Shown: positions 1 to 6,536 of the stretch, one piece after another | How the letters are laid out: every line of letters starts with the position of its first letter | Numbering within the stretch: the stretch's first letter is position 1 | NCBI GenBank assembly: GCA_905215505.1 | Contig: CAJMPU010000036.1 | Span: 1-11,099 of the forward strand | Source: an uncultured bacterium | GTDB lineage: Bacteria; Actinomycetota; Coriobacteriia; Coriobacteriales; Coriobacteriaceae | Direction: 5' to 3' | DNA length: 11,099 nt | Translations under genes and position numbers: made by a program | The notes under the pieces: generated by a model | Told to the model about the DNA's origin: nothing | Seen by the model: only the letters and a program-made list of their open reading frames with translations | Database searches by the model: none

Positions 1-83
1 AAGGTCAATGCCCTCCTCTTTCACGTCACCTTGCTCGCTTAGGGGCGTTTTCGCTTTCTGTCCTCTACCAGCGGCATTGTCGT
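1..83. other. window edge, no supportable gene
   Basis: Short edge segment. The plus-strand frames do not give a recognisable protein: one closes at a TAG at 40-42, another runs across the following repeat, and the third is a long open frame lying antisense to the peptidase gene. It could hold the last codons of a neighbour, but nothing here supports that. Confidence 0.4.
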
Positions 84-136
84 TGCCGGCACTTGGGGAC
101 GTTCCTATTGTGCCGGCAGACGGGGACACTCCTTTG
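84..136 (+). repeat. REP-like hairpin repeat, copy 1
   Basis: A perfect 9-bp stem, TGCCGGCAC (84-92) with GTGCCGGCA (110-118), encloses a 17-nt loop carrying GGGGACGTTC (95-104). The stem is followed by the tail GGGACACTCCTTTG (123-136), which ends on the base next to the stop codon of the minus-strand peptidase gene. A second copy lies at 6719-6769 in inverted orientation, with the same loop and tail motifs at the same 18-nt spacing but a different stem. This architecture resembles REP elements mobilised by Y1-type transposases. That link is inference, since no transposase is present in the window. Confidence 0.7.
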
Positions 137-1555
137 CTAGAAGATCTGGCGCAGGTCTCCGCGGTTGAGGGCTTCGTCGAAGAGGTGCTTGAACACCACG
201 CTGCCGTGCAAGCCGTCGTGCTCGAACTCGTTGGTCACCCAGGCATGCGAGTTGCCCACGCGGCTGAGCGTATCGAGCTGCATGCCCGAGTCCACGTACA
301 TGTCATCGAAGTACACCGCGGCCTGGAGCGGCACCTCGTTGCAGGCCAGGCGCTGCGGGTCGTAGATCTTGTCCCAGCTGGTGTCCTCCATCAGCAGATC
401 CATCGCGGGCTTGAAGGGCTTAAGTTCGGGCATCTGCTCAAACATCCACGGGAACATGGCCTCGCCGGTAAACATGAGCGGGCGCGCGAGTGTGTCGAAC
501 TCGGTACGATGGGCTTTCTCTTCTGCCGCGGCCCAGCGAATGGGCATGGTGTCGCCGTCGGCGTAGATGAACTCCTGAAGCGTCCAGTACAGCGGATTCG
601 CGCGCGTGTTGGTGCGCTCGAAGGCGCACATCAAAAAGCTATCGGATACTGAGGCACCGCAGCTCAGCGTGCCGTCGCCGTCAACAAAAGCGTGGTCGAT
701 AATCCAATGCATGCGCTCAAAGCTCGGCTTCATGCCAAAGTCGCTGCCTATAAGCTGCAGGCGCTCCACCGTCATCGGCGAGCCGTCGGGTAGCACAGGC
801 TTCTGCTCCTCAAGCGCATCGGCCAGCGCCGCCACGCGCTCGACGTCGGCGGGGTAGCGGTCGTAATACTGCTGCGTCTTGGCGGCCATGCGCGGGAAGG
901 TGTGCGCGTAGACCTCGCTGGCGCTCGCCGGGACGTGGGGGATGCCACCGCAGGTAAAGCTCGCCGCCACGCCCTCGGGGAAGAGCGACAGGTAGCTCAG
1001 CGTCAAAAAGCCGCCGTAGCTCTGCCCCAGTGTGACCCAGGGCTTGCCGCCAAAGCCCACCAGGCGCAGGTACTCAAAATCGCGCACGATGGAGCTGGCA
1101 AGATGGCGCTTGAGGAAATCCGCCTGCGAGCGTGCTGTATCGGCGCCGGCGGCCGTTGCGCGATCACCCAGTGCCTTGATCGTGCGTCCGTCCACGCAGC
1201 TACTGCGTCCGGTGCCGCGCTGGTCGGGCAGGACGACGCGGAAGTGCTTGACGGCCTCCTCGATCCAGCCGTCGCTTGTGGGTGACAGCGGACGCGGGCT
1301 CTCGCCGCCGGGGCCGCCCTGCAAAAACAGGAGCAGTGGCAGATCGTCGTTGATGCGGTCGGGCGCGCAAACCACACGGTAGAAGAGCTTGATGCTCTCG
1401 GGCGCACCTGCGATGGGCGCCGGCATGGCGCCGCGGCGCATGGTGCTGCCGACGGCCAGGAGCATCGGCTCCAGGCCGCGCCAGTCGAGGGGGACGTCGA
1501 TGCTGTGGTCCTCGACATACAGGCCGGGGACGTGGTACGAAGTGATGAGGGCCAT
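137..1555 (-). CDS. S33-family alpha/beta hydrolase, probable prolyl aminopeptidase
   Basis: A 472-residue alpha/beta-hydrolase, probably a cytosolic proline iminopeptidase that removes N-terminal proline (or a similar residue) from short peptides. Visible motifs are the oxyanion-hole motif LQGGPGG (residues 78-84), DQRGTGRS (111-118), and the nucleophile elbow GQSYGGF with Ser179. A late acidic segment, YFDDMYVD (415-422), should hold the catalytic Asp, and FEHDGLHG (444-451) the catalytic His. This order matches the MEROPS S33 group, and the length fits its longer members. I chose the ATG at 1555 because GGAAG lies about 10 nt upstream. An in-frame start 27 codons further out (1636) would lie upstream of the candidate promoter and has an unconvincing N-terminus. 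No signal peptide is seen. The gene diverges from proA. Substrate preference cannot be read from the sequence, and another S33 peptidase or esterase role is possible. Confidence 0.85.
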   Translation of the reverse strand: MALITSYHVPGLYVEDHSIDVPLDWRGLEPMLLAVGSTMRRGAMPAPIAGAPESIKLFYRVVCAPDRINDDLPLLLFLQGGPGGESPRPLSPTSDGWIEEAVKHFRVVLPDQRGTGRSSCVDGRTIKALGDRATAAGADTARSQADFLKRHLASSIVRDFEYLRLVGFGGKPWVTLGQSYGGFLTLSYLSLFPEGVAASFTCGGIPHVPASASEVYAHTFPRMAAKTQQYYDRYPADVERVAALADALEEQKPVLPDGSPMTVERLQLIGSDFGMKPSFERMHWIIDHAFVDGDGTLSCGASVSDSFLMCAFERTNTRANPLYWTLQEFIYADGDTMPIRWAAAEEKAHRTEFDTLARPLMFTGEAMFPWMFEQMPELKPFKPAMDLLMEDTSWDKIYDPQRLACNEVPLQAAVYFDDMYVDSGMQLDTLSRVGNSHAWVTNEFEHDGLHGSVVFKHLFDEALNRGDLRQIF

Positions 1556-1593
1556 GTGAGTCTTCCGTTCGTTGCGGTGTTTCGGGTTGACCA

Positions 1594-1624
1594 ATTCTAC
1601 CGCCGCGGGCGAGGCCATGCGCAA
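1594..1624 (-). promoter_or_regulatory. candidate promoter of the S33 peptidase gene
   Basis: Read on the minus strand, TTGCGC (1624-1619) is followed after 19 bp by TAGAAT (1599-1594, five of six matches to the -10 consensus). The spacing is longer than ideal. Transcription would start near 1587, about 30 nt before the ATG at 1555, which agrees with the shorter start chosen for the peptidase. I found no equally clear promoter for proA in the same gap. Confidence 0.35.
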
Positions 1625-1667
1625 ATCGGCTACCATGGTTGCAAACTTCTAGGAGAAAGGGCCGCCC

Positions 1668-2954
1668 ATGTCGGTCGATATAGCCACGTATGTCCACGAT
1701 CTTGCCGTTGCCGCTAAGGCAGCGTCGGCCTCGCTTGCCACGGCGAGCGACGAGCAGCGCCAGGAGGCCGTGCGCGCCATGGCCGCAGCACTGCGCAACG
1801 GTGTCGACTCCATCGTTGCCGCCAACGAGCTCGATATGTCCGCCGCGCGCGATGCGGGGACCTCGGCGGGGCTCCTCGACCGTCTGCTGCTGACGCCCGG
1901 GCGCGTTGAGGGTATGGCCGCCGGCCTGGAGAAGCTCGCCGAGCTGCCCGATCCTGTCGGCCGCGTGCTCGACCACCGCGTGCTCGCAAGCGGCGTGGAC
2001 CTCACCCGCGTGAGCGTGCCGTTGGGCCTGGTCGCCATGGTGTACGAGGCGCGCCCCAACGTGACGGCCGACGCCGCGGGCATCTGCATCCGCACCGGCA
2101 ACGCCTGCATTCTGCGCGGCGGCTCGCTGGCCTATCACTCGTGTGCCATGATTTCTGAGCTGCTGGCCGATGCGCTCGAGACCAAGGGCTTCCCGCGCGA
2201 GGCTATCTCGATGATCGAGTCCACCGACCGCGAGGCCACTGGCGAGCTCATGAAGCTCCGCGGTATTGTCGACGTACTCATTCCGCGCGGCGGTGCAGGC
2301 CTGATCCAGCGCTGCGTGCGCGAGTCGCTTGTGCCGGTGATCGAGACGGGCACGGGCAACTGTCATATCTACGTGCATGAGTCCGCCGACTTTGATAAGG
2401 CGCTCAACATTATCGTTAATGCCAAGACCCAGCGTGTAGGCGTGTGCAATGCCGCCGAGTCGCTGCTGGTCGACCATGCTGTGGCCAATGTGTTTTTGCC
2501 TGCGGTCGTTGCCGTGCTGCACGACCACGGCGTGCTCATTCACGGCGACGAGGCCACGTGCGCCGCATGCGCCGACGCCGGGCTTGCCGAGGGCGATGAC
2601 TACGTTGCCGCGACTGAGGAGGACTGGGGTCGCGAGTATCTGGCGCTCGAGATGAGCGTGAAGGTCGTGGCGAACGAGGACGAGGCCATCGCGCACATCA
2701 ACCGCTACGGCACGATGCACTCCGAGGCCATCGTTGCAGAGGACACGGATGCTTGCGAGCGCTTCCTGGACGAGGTCGATGCCTCGGCCGTGTATGCCAA
2801 CGCCAGCACGCGCTTTACCGACGGCGGCGAGTTTGGCCTGGGCGCCGAGATTGGCATCTCGACCCAAAAGCTCCACGCCCGCGGCCCCTTTGCCGCCGAG
2901 GCCCTCACCACCTACAAATACAAGCTCCGAGGCACCGGCCAGGTCCGCCCCTAA
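1668..2954 (+). CDS. proA: glutamate-5-semialdehyde dehydrogenase (gamma-glutamyl phosphate reductase)
   Basis: Catalyses the NADPH-dependent reduction of gamma-glutamyl phosphate to glutamate-5-semialdehyde, which cyclises to pyrroline-5-carboxylate, the second step of proline biosynthesis in the cytosol. The 428 residues match the usual family length. Visible signatures are PLGLVAMVYEARPNVTADAA (118-137), RGGSLAY (150-156), IPRGGAGLI (205-213), IETGTGNCHIYV (225-236) and the catalytic cysteine in TQRVGVCNAAESLLVD (Cys260). The C-terminal STRFTDGGEFGLGAEIGIST (380-399) is the family hallmark. The ATG at 1668 follows AGGAGAAAGG (1651-1660) at normal spacing. The usual partner proB (glutamate 5-kinase) is not adjacent on either side: the upstream gene is divergent and the downstream one convergent, so proA stands alone here. 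Transcription probably stops at the hairpin beginning 15 nt after the stop codon. Confidence 0.97.
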   Translation: MSVDIATYVHDLAVAAKAASASLATASDEQRQEAVRAMAAALRNGVDSIVAANELDMSAARDAGTSAGLLDRLLLTPGRVEGMAAGLEKLAELPDPVGRVLDHRVLASGVDLTRVSVPLGLVAMVYEARPNVTADAAGICIRTGNACILRGGSLAYHSCAMISELLADALETKGFPREAISMIESTDREATGELMKLRGIVDVLIPRGGAGLIQRCVRESLVPVIETGTGNCHIYVHESADFDKALNIIVNAKTQRVGVCNAAESLLVDHAVANVFLPAVVAVLHDHGVLIHGDEATCAACADAGLAEGDDYVAATEEDWGREYLALEMSVKVVANEDEAIAHINRYGTMHSEAIVAEDTDACERFLDEVDASAVYANASTRFTDGGEFGLGAEIGISTQKLHARGPFAAEALTTYKYKLRGTGQVRP

Positions 2955-2967
2955 CGCCCGCGCAAAC

Positions 2968-3009
2968 AAAAACCACCACAAAGGTGCCTGTCCCCTTTGT
3001 GATGGTTTT
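2968..3009. terminator. hairpin repeat copy 1, bidirectional terminator between proA and the HD gene
   Basis: A 16-bp stem (2969-2984 with 2994-3009) has a 9-nt TGCCTGTCC loop and lies between two converging genes, 15 nt after the proA stop and 4 nt beyond the HD-gene stop. It matches 3676-3717 at 41 of 42 positions. The one difference (A at 3002) makes a C-A mismatch in plus-strand RNA but only a G-U wobble in minus-strand RNA, so the hairpin should work best for the minus-strand gene, where TTTTT follows. The strict family identity marks it as a dispersed repeat as well as a terminator. Confidence 0.75.
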
Positions 3010-3013
3010 GGAA

Positions 3014-3613
3014 TTAAGCCTGAAAGGTGTCGCGGTCGGGGGCGAAGGACTGCATGGCCGCGATGGTACGGTCGAAGAGCTCGGGGAGCTCCCAGCCCAG
3101 CATCTCGGCACCCTGCGTAATCACGTCGCGCGAGCAGCCGGCGGCAAAGCGCTTGTCCTTGAACTTTTTCTTGAGCGACTTGGTCGTAAAGTCCATGACG
3201 CTCTTACTCGGACGCATGATGACGGCAGCACCGATCAAGCCGGTGAGCTCGTCGCAGGCAAACAGGATCTTTTCCATCTGCAGCTCGGGCTTGGGCAGCG
3301 AGGTGTTGAAGTCCGACGTGTGCGTCTGAATGGCGCGAATGAGATCGGGAGAGGCGCCCTCGCCTTCAAGGATCTCGGCCGCATAGATGGTGTGGTTCAT
3401 GGGGTCGTCCTCATGCTCCTCCCAATCTAGGTCGTGCAGCAGACCGACGATGCCCCAAAACTCCTCGTTCTCGGGGTCGAACTCGCGCGCAAAGTAGCGC
3501 ATGGTGCCCTCGACCGTTTCGCCGTGGGTGATGTGGAACGGGTCCTTATTGTGCTCGTTGAGCAATTCGAACGCACGGTCGCGGGTGATTCCGGCGGAAA
3601 GTGGCTCTGCCAT
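3014..3613 (-). CDS. HD-domain metal-dependent hydrolase (COG2316-like)
   Basis: A 199-residue cytosolic protein of the HD superfamily, resembling the predicted-hydrolase group COG2316. Candidate metal ligands are His30 (in FHITHGETVEG), His60-Asp61 (in GLLHDLDWEEH), His74 (MNHTIYAAEIL) and Asp121 (ACDELTGLI), giving the H...HD...D order of the fold. A conserved basic segment, MRPSKSVMDF (133-142), follows. HD enzymes usually hydrolyse phosphomonoesters, phosphodiesters or nucleotides. The substrate of this group is not established and I do not assign one. The ATG at 3613 has AAGGAG 7 nt upstream. The gene lies behind the CarD-like gene on the same strand but is separated from it by a strong terminator-like repeat, so it is probably transcribed mainly on its own. 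Family call is confident; function unknown. Confidence 0.88.
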   Translation of the reverse strand: MAEPLSAGITRDRAFELLNEHNKDPFHITHGETVEGTMRYFAREFDPENEEFWGIVGLLHDLDWEEHEDDPMNHTIYAAEILEGEGASPDLIRAIQTHTSDFNTSLPKPELQMEKILFACDELTGLIGAAVIMRPSKSVMDFTTKSLKKKFKDKRFAAGCSRDVITQGAEMLGWELPELFDRTIAAMQSFAPDRDTFQA

Positions 3614-3656
3614 AAAAGACTCCTTGTGCTCGCAGGTATCGCTAAGAATGAATACT

Positions 3657-3674
3657 ACTAGAACGACTAGAACG
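3657..3674. repeat. 9-bp tandem repeat upstream of the HD gene
   Basis: ACTAGAACG occurs twice in direct tandem (3657-3665 and 3666-3674), between the HD-gene start codon and the hairpin repeat at 3676. It falls where the promoter of the HD gene would be expected (minus strand), but no convincing -35/-10 pair is visible. It could be a pair of protein-binding half sites or simple slippage. Confidence 0.5.
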
Positions 3675-3675
3675 A

Positions 3676-3718
3676 AAAAACCACCACAAAGGTGCCTGTC
3701 CCCTTTGTGGTGGTTTTT
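3676..3718. terminator. hairpin repeat copy 2, terminator of the CarD-like gene
   Basis: A perfect 17-bp stem (3676-3692 with 3702-3718) has the same TGCCTGTCC loop as the copy at 2968-3009. It begins 12 nt beyond the stop codon of the minus-strand CarD-like gene and is followed on that strand by six T residues, a textbook intrinsic terminator. A T-run also follows on the plus strand, so it can act both ways. Read on the minus strand it contains GGGGACAGGCACCTTTG, related to the tail of the REP-like repeats at 84-136 and 6719-6769. Confidence 0.8.
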
Positions 3719-3730
3719 GGCGCGGATGGG

Positions 3731-4216
3731 TTAGTTGAGGGCGGCTTGGGCTAGGCGGGCTTCGGCGGCCTCCTCGGTGACGCCCAATGCCACGGCGAAC
3801 TCCTCGATGGAGCGGCGCTTGGCTTCCTTGAGTACACGCATATAGTAAGAGCTGGGCTTTTTATCGGCTTCCTCGGCCTGGCGAATGCGGTGCATCATGG
3901 TCTTTGCCACGCGGACCGTCTCGGGCGCGCCCAGCTTGAGCTGCTGCTTAAAGTGTGTCTCTTCAAGCGAGCTGTTGCGCTCGGTAAAGGTGTCGCACTC
4001 CAGCTCGTCATAGTGGCTCAGCAGATGCTCGGCATCTTGCTGAGAGATGGCGGCATGCAGACGGTCGGCCTGCGCCACGGGGTACATAAGGATCGTCTGC
4101 GCATGCCCCTGCTTGGCCTCGAGCAACAACATGGGCTGCGGCGTGTCGTCCCTAAAACCGACGACGGTGCAGACTCCCTGACCCGGATGAATGACGTGTT
4201 GACCGATTGAGAACAT
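3731..4216 (-). CDS. CarD/CdnL-family RNA polymerase-binding regulator
   Basis: A 161-residue protein. It opens with MFSIGQHVIHPGQGVCTVVG, the signature of the Tudor-like RNA polymerase interaction domain shared by CarD, CdnL and TRCF (residues 1 to about 55). This domain contacts the beta subunit and modulates open-complex stability at promoters. Residues 60-161 are predicted helical, including KLGAPETVRVAKTMMHRI (94-111), comparable to the KLxSGDxxxVAxVVRDL helix of CarD. The protein contains no tryptophan at all, so it lacks the Trp that in characterised CarD proteins wedges at the upstream edge of the transcription bubble. The ATG at 4216 follows GGAGG at 5-nt spacing. It diverges from argS and ends at a strong terminator. 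It may be a divergent main CarD or a specialised paralogue; the family is clear, the exact role is not. Confidence 0.87.
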   Translation of the reverse strand: MFSIGQHVIHPGQGVCTVVGFRDDTPQPMLLLEAKQGHAQTILMYPVAQADRLHAAISQQDAEHLLSHYDELECDTFTERNSSLEETHFKQQLKLGAPETVRVAKTMMHRIRQAEEADKKPSSYYMRVLKEAKRRSIEEFAVALGVTEEAAEARLAQAALN

Positions 4217-4230
4217 GCTACCTCCAACTT

Positions 4231-4246
4231 ATACGAATTTGCGTAT
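4231..4246. promoter_or_regulatory. inverted repeat at the CarD-like gene start site, possible operator
   Basis: ATACG (4231-4235) and CGTAT (4242-4246) form a dyad around AATTTG. It lies between the ribosome binding site of the CarD-like gene and its candidate -10 element, covering roughly the expected transcription start. This is a typical repressor position, but the binding protein is unknown and the arms are short. Confidence 0.35.
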
Positions 4247-4250
4247 GTCT

Positions 4251-4259
4251 AGAATACCA
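4251..4259 (-). promoter_or_regulatory. candidate extended -10 promoter of the CarD-like gene
   Basis: On the minus strand the sequence reads TGGTATTCT (4259-4251): an extended -10 TG followed by TATTCT, about 35 nt upstream of the start codon. No good -35 hexamer stands 17 bp upstream, as is common for extended -10 promoters. Confidence 0.35.
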
Positions 4260-4283
4260 CGCTGACGTGCGGAAACCCTTACT

Positions 4284-4442
4284 TTATGCAGGAAAAGCAC
4301 ACAACTCCGATAGGTAAGAGTATTCGATAAAAGACACAGCTCATTCACACCTTTATGCATTTTCAACGCGTGCATAATCTGCAGGCAGACCGGCATCTTT
4401 GAGAGACTCCATACAAGCTGTAGTCAATTTTGTGCATATGCA
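4284..4442. promoter_or_regulatory. cluster of ATGCA/TGCAT dyads in the CarD-argS divergent region
   Basis: This AT-rich part of the 342-bp gap (4217-4558) carries repeated TTATGCA motifs: 4284-4290, then a perfect inverted pair TTATGCA (4353-4359) and TGCATAA (4371-4377) around an 11-nt spacer, then the palindrome TGCATATGCA (4433-4442). The pattern suggests binding sites for a dimeric regulator acting on argS, the CarD-like gene, or both; the 7-bp inverted pair could also fold as a hairpin in RNA. No T-box features, tRNA or riboswitch are recognisable here, and I do not consider the short open frames in the gap to be genes. Confidence 0.35.
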
Positions 4443-4460
4443 ATTTCGATTGGCTTTACC

Positions 4461-4489
4461 CTGCGATAGTGCCCGTCGCTTGTGATAGA
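4461..4489 (+). promoter_or_regulatory. weak candidate promoter of argS
   Basis: CTGCGA (4461-4466) and GATAGA (4484-4489) are 17 bp apart, and TGT directly precedes the second hexamer as an extended -10. Each hexamer matches the consensus at only three positions. A start near 4496 would give a leader of about 60 nt. Confidence 0.3.
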
Positions 4490-4558
4490 GTGCTACAAAC
4501 TCTGGCTTTTGCCCTACGAGTGACCAAGAGCTCGGGGGCTTTAACACAAGGAGGATCT

Positions 4559-6412
4559 ATGCCCGAGAAGATTGAAGAGCTGGTACGCGCTGCGCTTGCT
4601 GCGGCCCAGGAGGCCGGCGACCTTTCCGCATTTGAACTTGACGATTGCGCTATCGAGCGACCGGCTGACACTTCTCATGGCGAGTGGACCTCCACCATGG
4701 CCCTGAAGTCCGCCAAGCTGGCTCACTGCGCCCCGCGCAAGATCGCCGAGGCCATCGTTGCCCATATGCCCGAGGACCCCGCGATTGAGAAGGTCGAAAT
4801 CGCAGGCCCCGGCTTTATCAACTTCTACCTCTCCGTTGCCGTCAAGAATGCCATCTTTGGCGAGGCTCGCGAGAAGGGCATGGACTTCGCTAAGTCCAAC
4901 GTCGGTGGTGGCCTGAAGACCCAGGTCGAGTTTGTTTCCGCCAACCCCGTCGGCCCCATGCACATCGGCCACGGCCGCTGGGCCGCGCTGGGCGACTCGC
5001 TCTGCCGTGTTATGGACCACGCCGGTTATGAGATCCAGCGTGAGTTCTACATCAATGACCACGGCTCTCAGATGAACACCTTCGGCAACTCCATCAGCAC
5101 GCGCTATATGCAGCTTGCCGACATCATCGCCAAGCAGGGCGTTGATATCGACGAGGCTCACAAGCTGCTGATCGCCGACCGTGACGCCTTTGTTGCCGAC
5201 GAGAACGACGAGCACCCCGAGACCCATCCGTATCAGGACAACTTTGCCGAGACCTTGGGCAAGGACTCTTACGGCGGCGACTACATCATCGACGAGGCCG
5301 CCGAGTTCTGGCGCACCGACGGCGATAAGTGGGTCAACGCCGATCCTCAGGAGCGCATGGAGAGCTTCCGCGAGCGCGGCTATGTAAAGATGGTCGATAA
5401 CATGCGCGACCTCTGCCACGCCGTCAACTGCGACTTCGATCGTTGGTACTCCGAGCGCTCGCTGTATGTGAAGGACACCGAGGGCGAGACCGCCGGCACC
5501 TCCGCCGTCGACCGCGCTTTTGAGAAGCTCGACAAGATGGGCTACCTCTACACCAAGGACGGCGCCCTGTGGTTCCGCTCCACCGATCTGGGCGACGACA
5601 AGGACCGCGTCCTGATCAAGTCCGACGGCGAGTACACCTACTTCGCCTCCGACGTCGCCTATCACTGGGATAAGTTCCAGCGCGTCGATCACGTCATCGA
5701 TATCTGGGGCGCCGACCACCACGGTTACATCGAGCGCGTACGCTGCGTCTGCGACGCTCTGGGTTACCCCGGCAAGTTTGAGGTTCTGCTGGGCCAGCTC
5801 GTCAACCTGCTGCGTAACGGCAAGCCCGTCCGTATGTCCAAGCGCAAGGGCACCATGGTGACCCTGCAGGAGCTCGTCGACGAGGTCGGCTCCGATGCCG
5901 CCCGCTACACGCTCATCTCCAAGAGCTCCAACCAGATGGTCGACTTCGATATCGAGGCCGTCAAGAAGCGCGACAACTCCAACCCGGTCTATTACGTGCA
6001 GTATGCCCACGCCCGCGTATGCTCCATCCTGCGCCGTGCCGCCGACGTTACGCCCGAGCAGGCCGACGAGATGGGCATGAAGGCCGTTGCCGCCAAGGCC
6101 ATCGGTGAGAACGTCGATTACTCGCTGCTGACCGACCCGACCGAGCTCGCCCTTTCGCGCAAGCTCAACGAGCTCACCGACCTGATCGCCAGCTGCGCTC
6201 GCGATCGCGCTCCGTTCCGTCTGACCCACTTTGCCGAGGAACTCGCCGGTGACTTCCACAGCTTTTACGCTGCCTGCCAGGTGCTGCCGAGCGAGGGTCG
6301 TCCCGTCGACCCCGAGCTTTCGCGTGCCCGTCTGGCCGCTTGTGATGCCGTCCGTGTGACGCTCGCCCTGGTGCTCACCCTCGTTGGCGTTTCCGCGCCC
6401 GAGCAGATGTAA
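4559..6412 (+). CDS. argS: arginyl-tRNA synthetase
   Basis: A class I aminoacyl-tRNA synthetase that attaches arginine to tRNA-Arg in the cytosol. The 617-residue protein begins with the ArgRS-specific N-terminal domain (about 1-100), which recognises the tRNA D-loop. ANPVGPMHIGHGR follows, with the HIGH motif at 135-138. RMSKRKG (425-431) occupies the KMSKS position in the degenerate form normal for many ArgRS. YYVQYAHAR (478-486) opens the DALR anticodon-binding domain, which runs to the C-terminal GVSAPEQM. It is slightly longer than typical bacterial ArgRS (about 550-590), apparently because of an acidic stretch around residues 200-270. I start it at the ATG at 4559, which has AAGGAGG (4548-4554) just upstream. 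The frame stays open 43 codons further upstream, but that part is non-conserved in style and precedes the ribosome binding site. It is monocistronic and ends at the terminator at 6459. Confidence 0.97.
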   Translation: MPEKIEELVRAALAAAQEAGDLSAFELDDCAIERPADTSHGEWTSTMALKSAKLAHCAPRKIAEAIVAHMPEDPAIEKVEIAGPGFINFYLSVAVKNAIFGEAREKGMDFAKSNVGGGLKTQVEFVSANPVGPMHIGHGRWAALGDSLCRVMDHAGYEIQREFYINDHGSQMNTFGNSISTRYMQLADIIAKQGVDIDEAHKLLIADRDAFVADENDEHPETHPYQDNFAETLGKDSYGGDYIIDEAAEFWRTDGDKWVNADPQERMESFRERGYVKMVDNMRDLCHAVNCDFDRWYSERSLYVKDTEGETAGTSAVDRAFEKLDKMGYLYTKDGALWFRSTDLGDDKDRVLIKSDGEYTYFASDVAYHWDKFQRVDHVIDIWGADHHGYIERVRCVCDALGYPGKFEVLLGQLVNLLRNGKPVRMSKRKGTMVTLQELVDEVGSDAARYTLISKSSNQMVDFDIEAVKKRDNSNPVYYVQYAHARVCSILRRAADVTPEQADEMGMKAVAAKAIGENVDYSLLTDPTELALSRKLNELTDLIASCARDRAPFRLTHFAEELAGDFHSFYAACQVLPSEGRPVDPELSRARLAACDAVRVTLALVLTLVGVSAPEQM

Positions 6413-6458
6413 TCTGCGGGTCATTTGACCGTGTAGGTTTGGTTTAACTGAGCCCTAT

Positions 6459-6491
6459 AAGCCCGATCTCCTACGGAGGTCGGGCTTTTTT
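6459..6491 (+). terminator. Rho-independent terminator of argS
   Basis: A 13-bp stem (6459-6471 with 6475-6487, one T-G wobble) with a TAC loop is followed by a T-run to 6491. It starts 46 nt after the argS stop codon. Confidence 0.92.
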
Positions 6492-6536
6492 CGCAAACGC
6501 CGACGTATTGATGAATTTGGAACTGCTGGAAATACG

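Noticed and set aside
1556..1636. 27-codon upstream extension of the S33 peptidase
   Set aside because: It would include the candidate -10 element, and the ATG at 1555 has its own ribosome binding site.
1200..2981. 593-codon open frame on the minus strand across proA and the peptidase 5' end
   Set aside because: It is a codon-bias shadow of proA and the peptidase gene in GC-rich DNA. It has no ribosome binding site and its protein is low-complexity His/Gly/Arg/Ala without known motifs.
2968..3718. Two identical hairpins read as a CRISPR array
   Set aside because: There are only two copies, 708 bp apart with a gene between them, no regular spacers and no cas genes.
4284..4377. TTATGCA motifs as DnaA boxes and a replication origin
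   Set aside because: They do not match the TTATNCACA consensus, and no dnaA or dnaN is nearby.
4353..4547. 64-codon GTG-start frame on the minus strand in the CarD-argS gap
   Set aside because: It has a weak start and no ribosome binding site, overlaps the argS promoter region and dyads, and has no recognisable similarity. A decayed gene remnant cannot be excluded.
4430..4558. 43-codon upstream extension of argS
   Set aside because: The strong AAGGAGG directly before ATG 4559 and the normal ArgRS N-terminus there make the extension a read-back of the promoter and leader.
4541..6424. 627-codon open frame antisense to argS
   Set aside because: argS motifs on the plus strand are complete. The antisense product is a Val/Gly/Leu-rich shadow with no recognisable domain.
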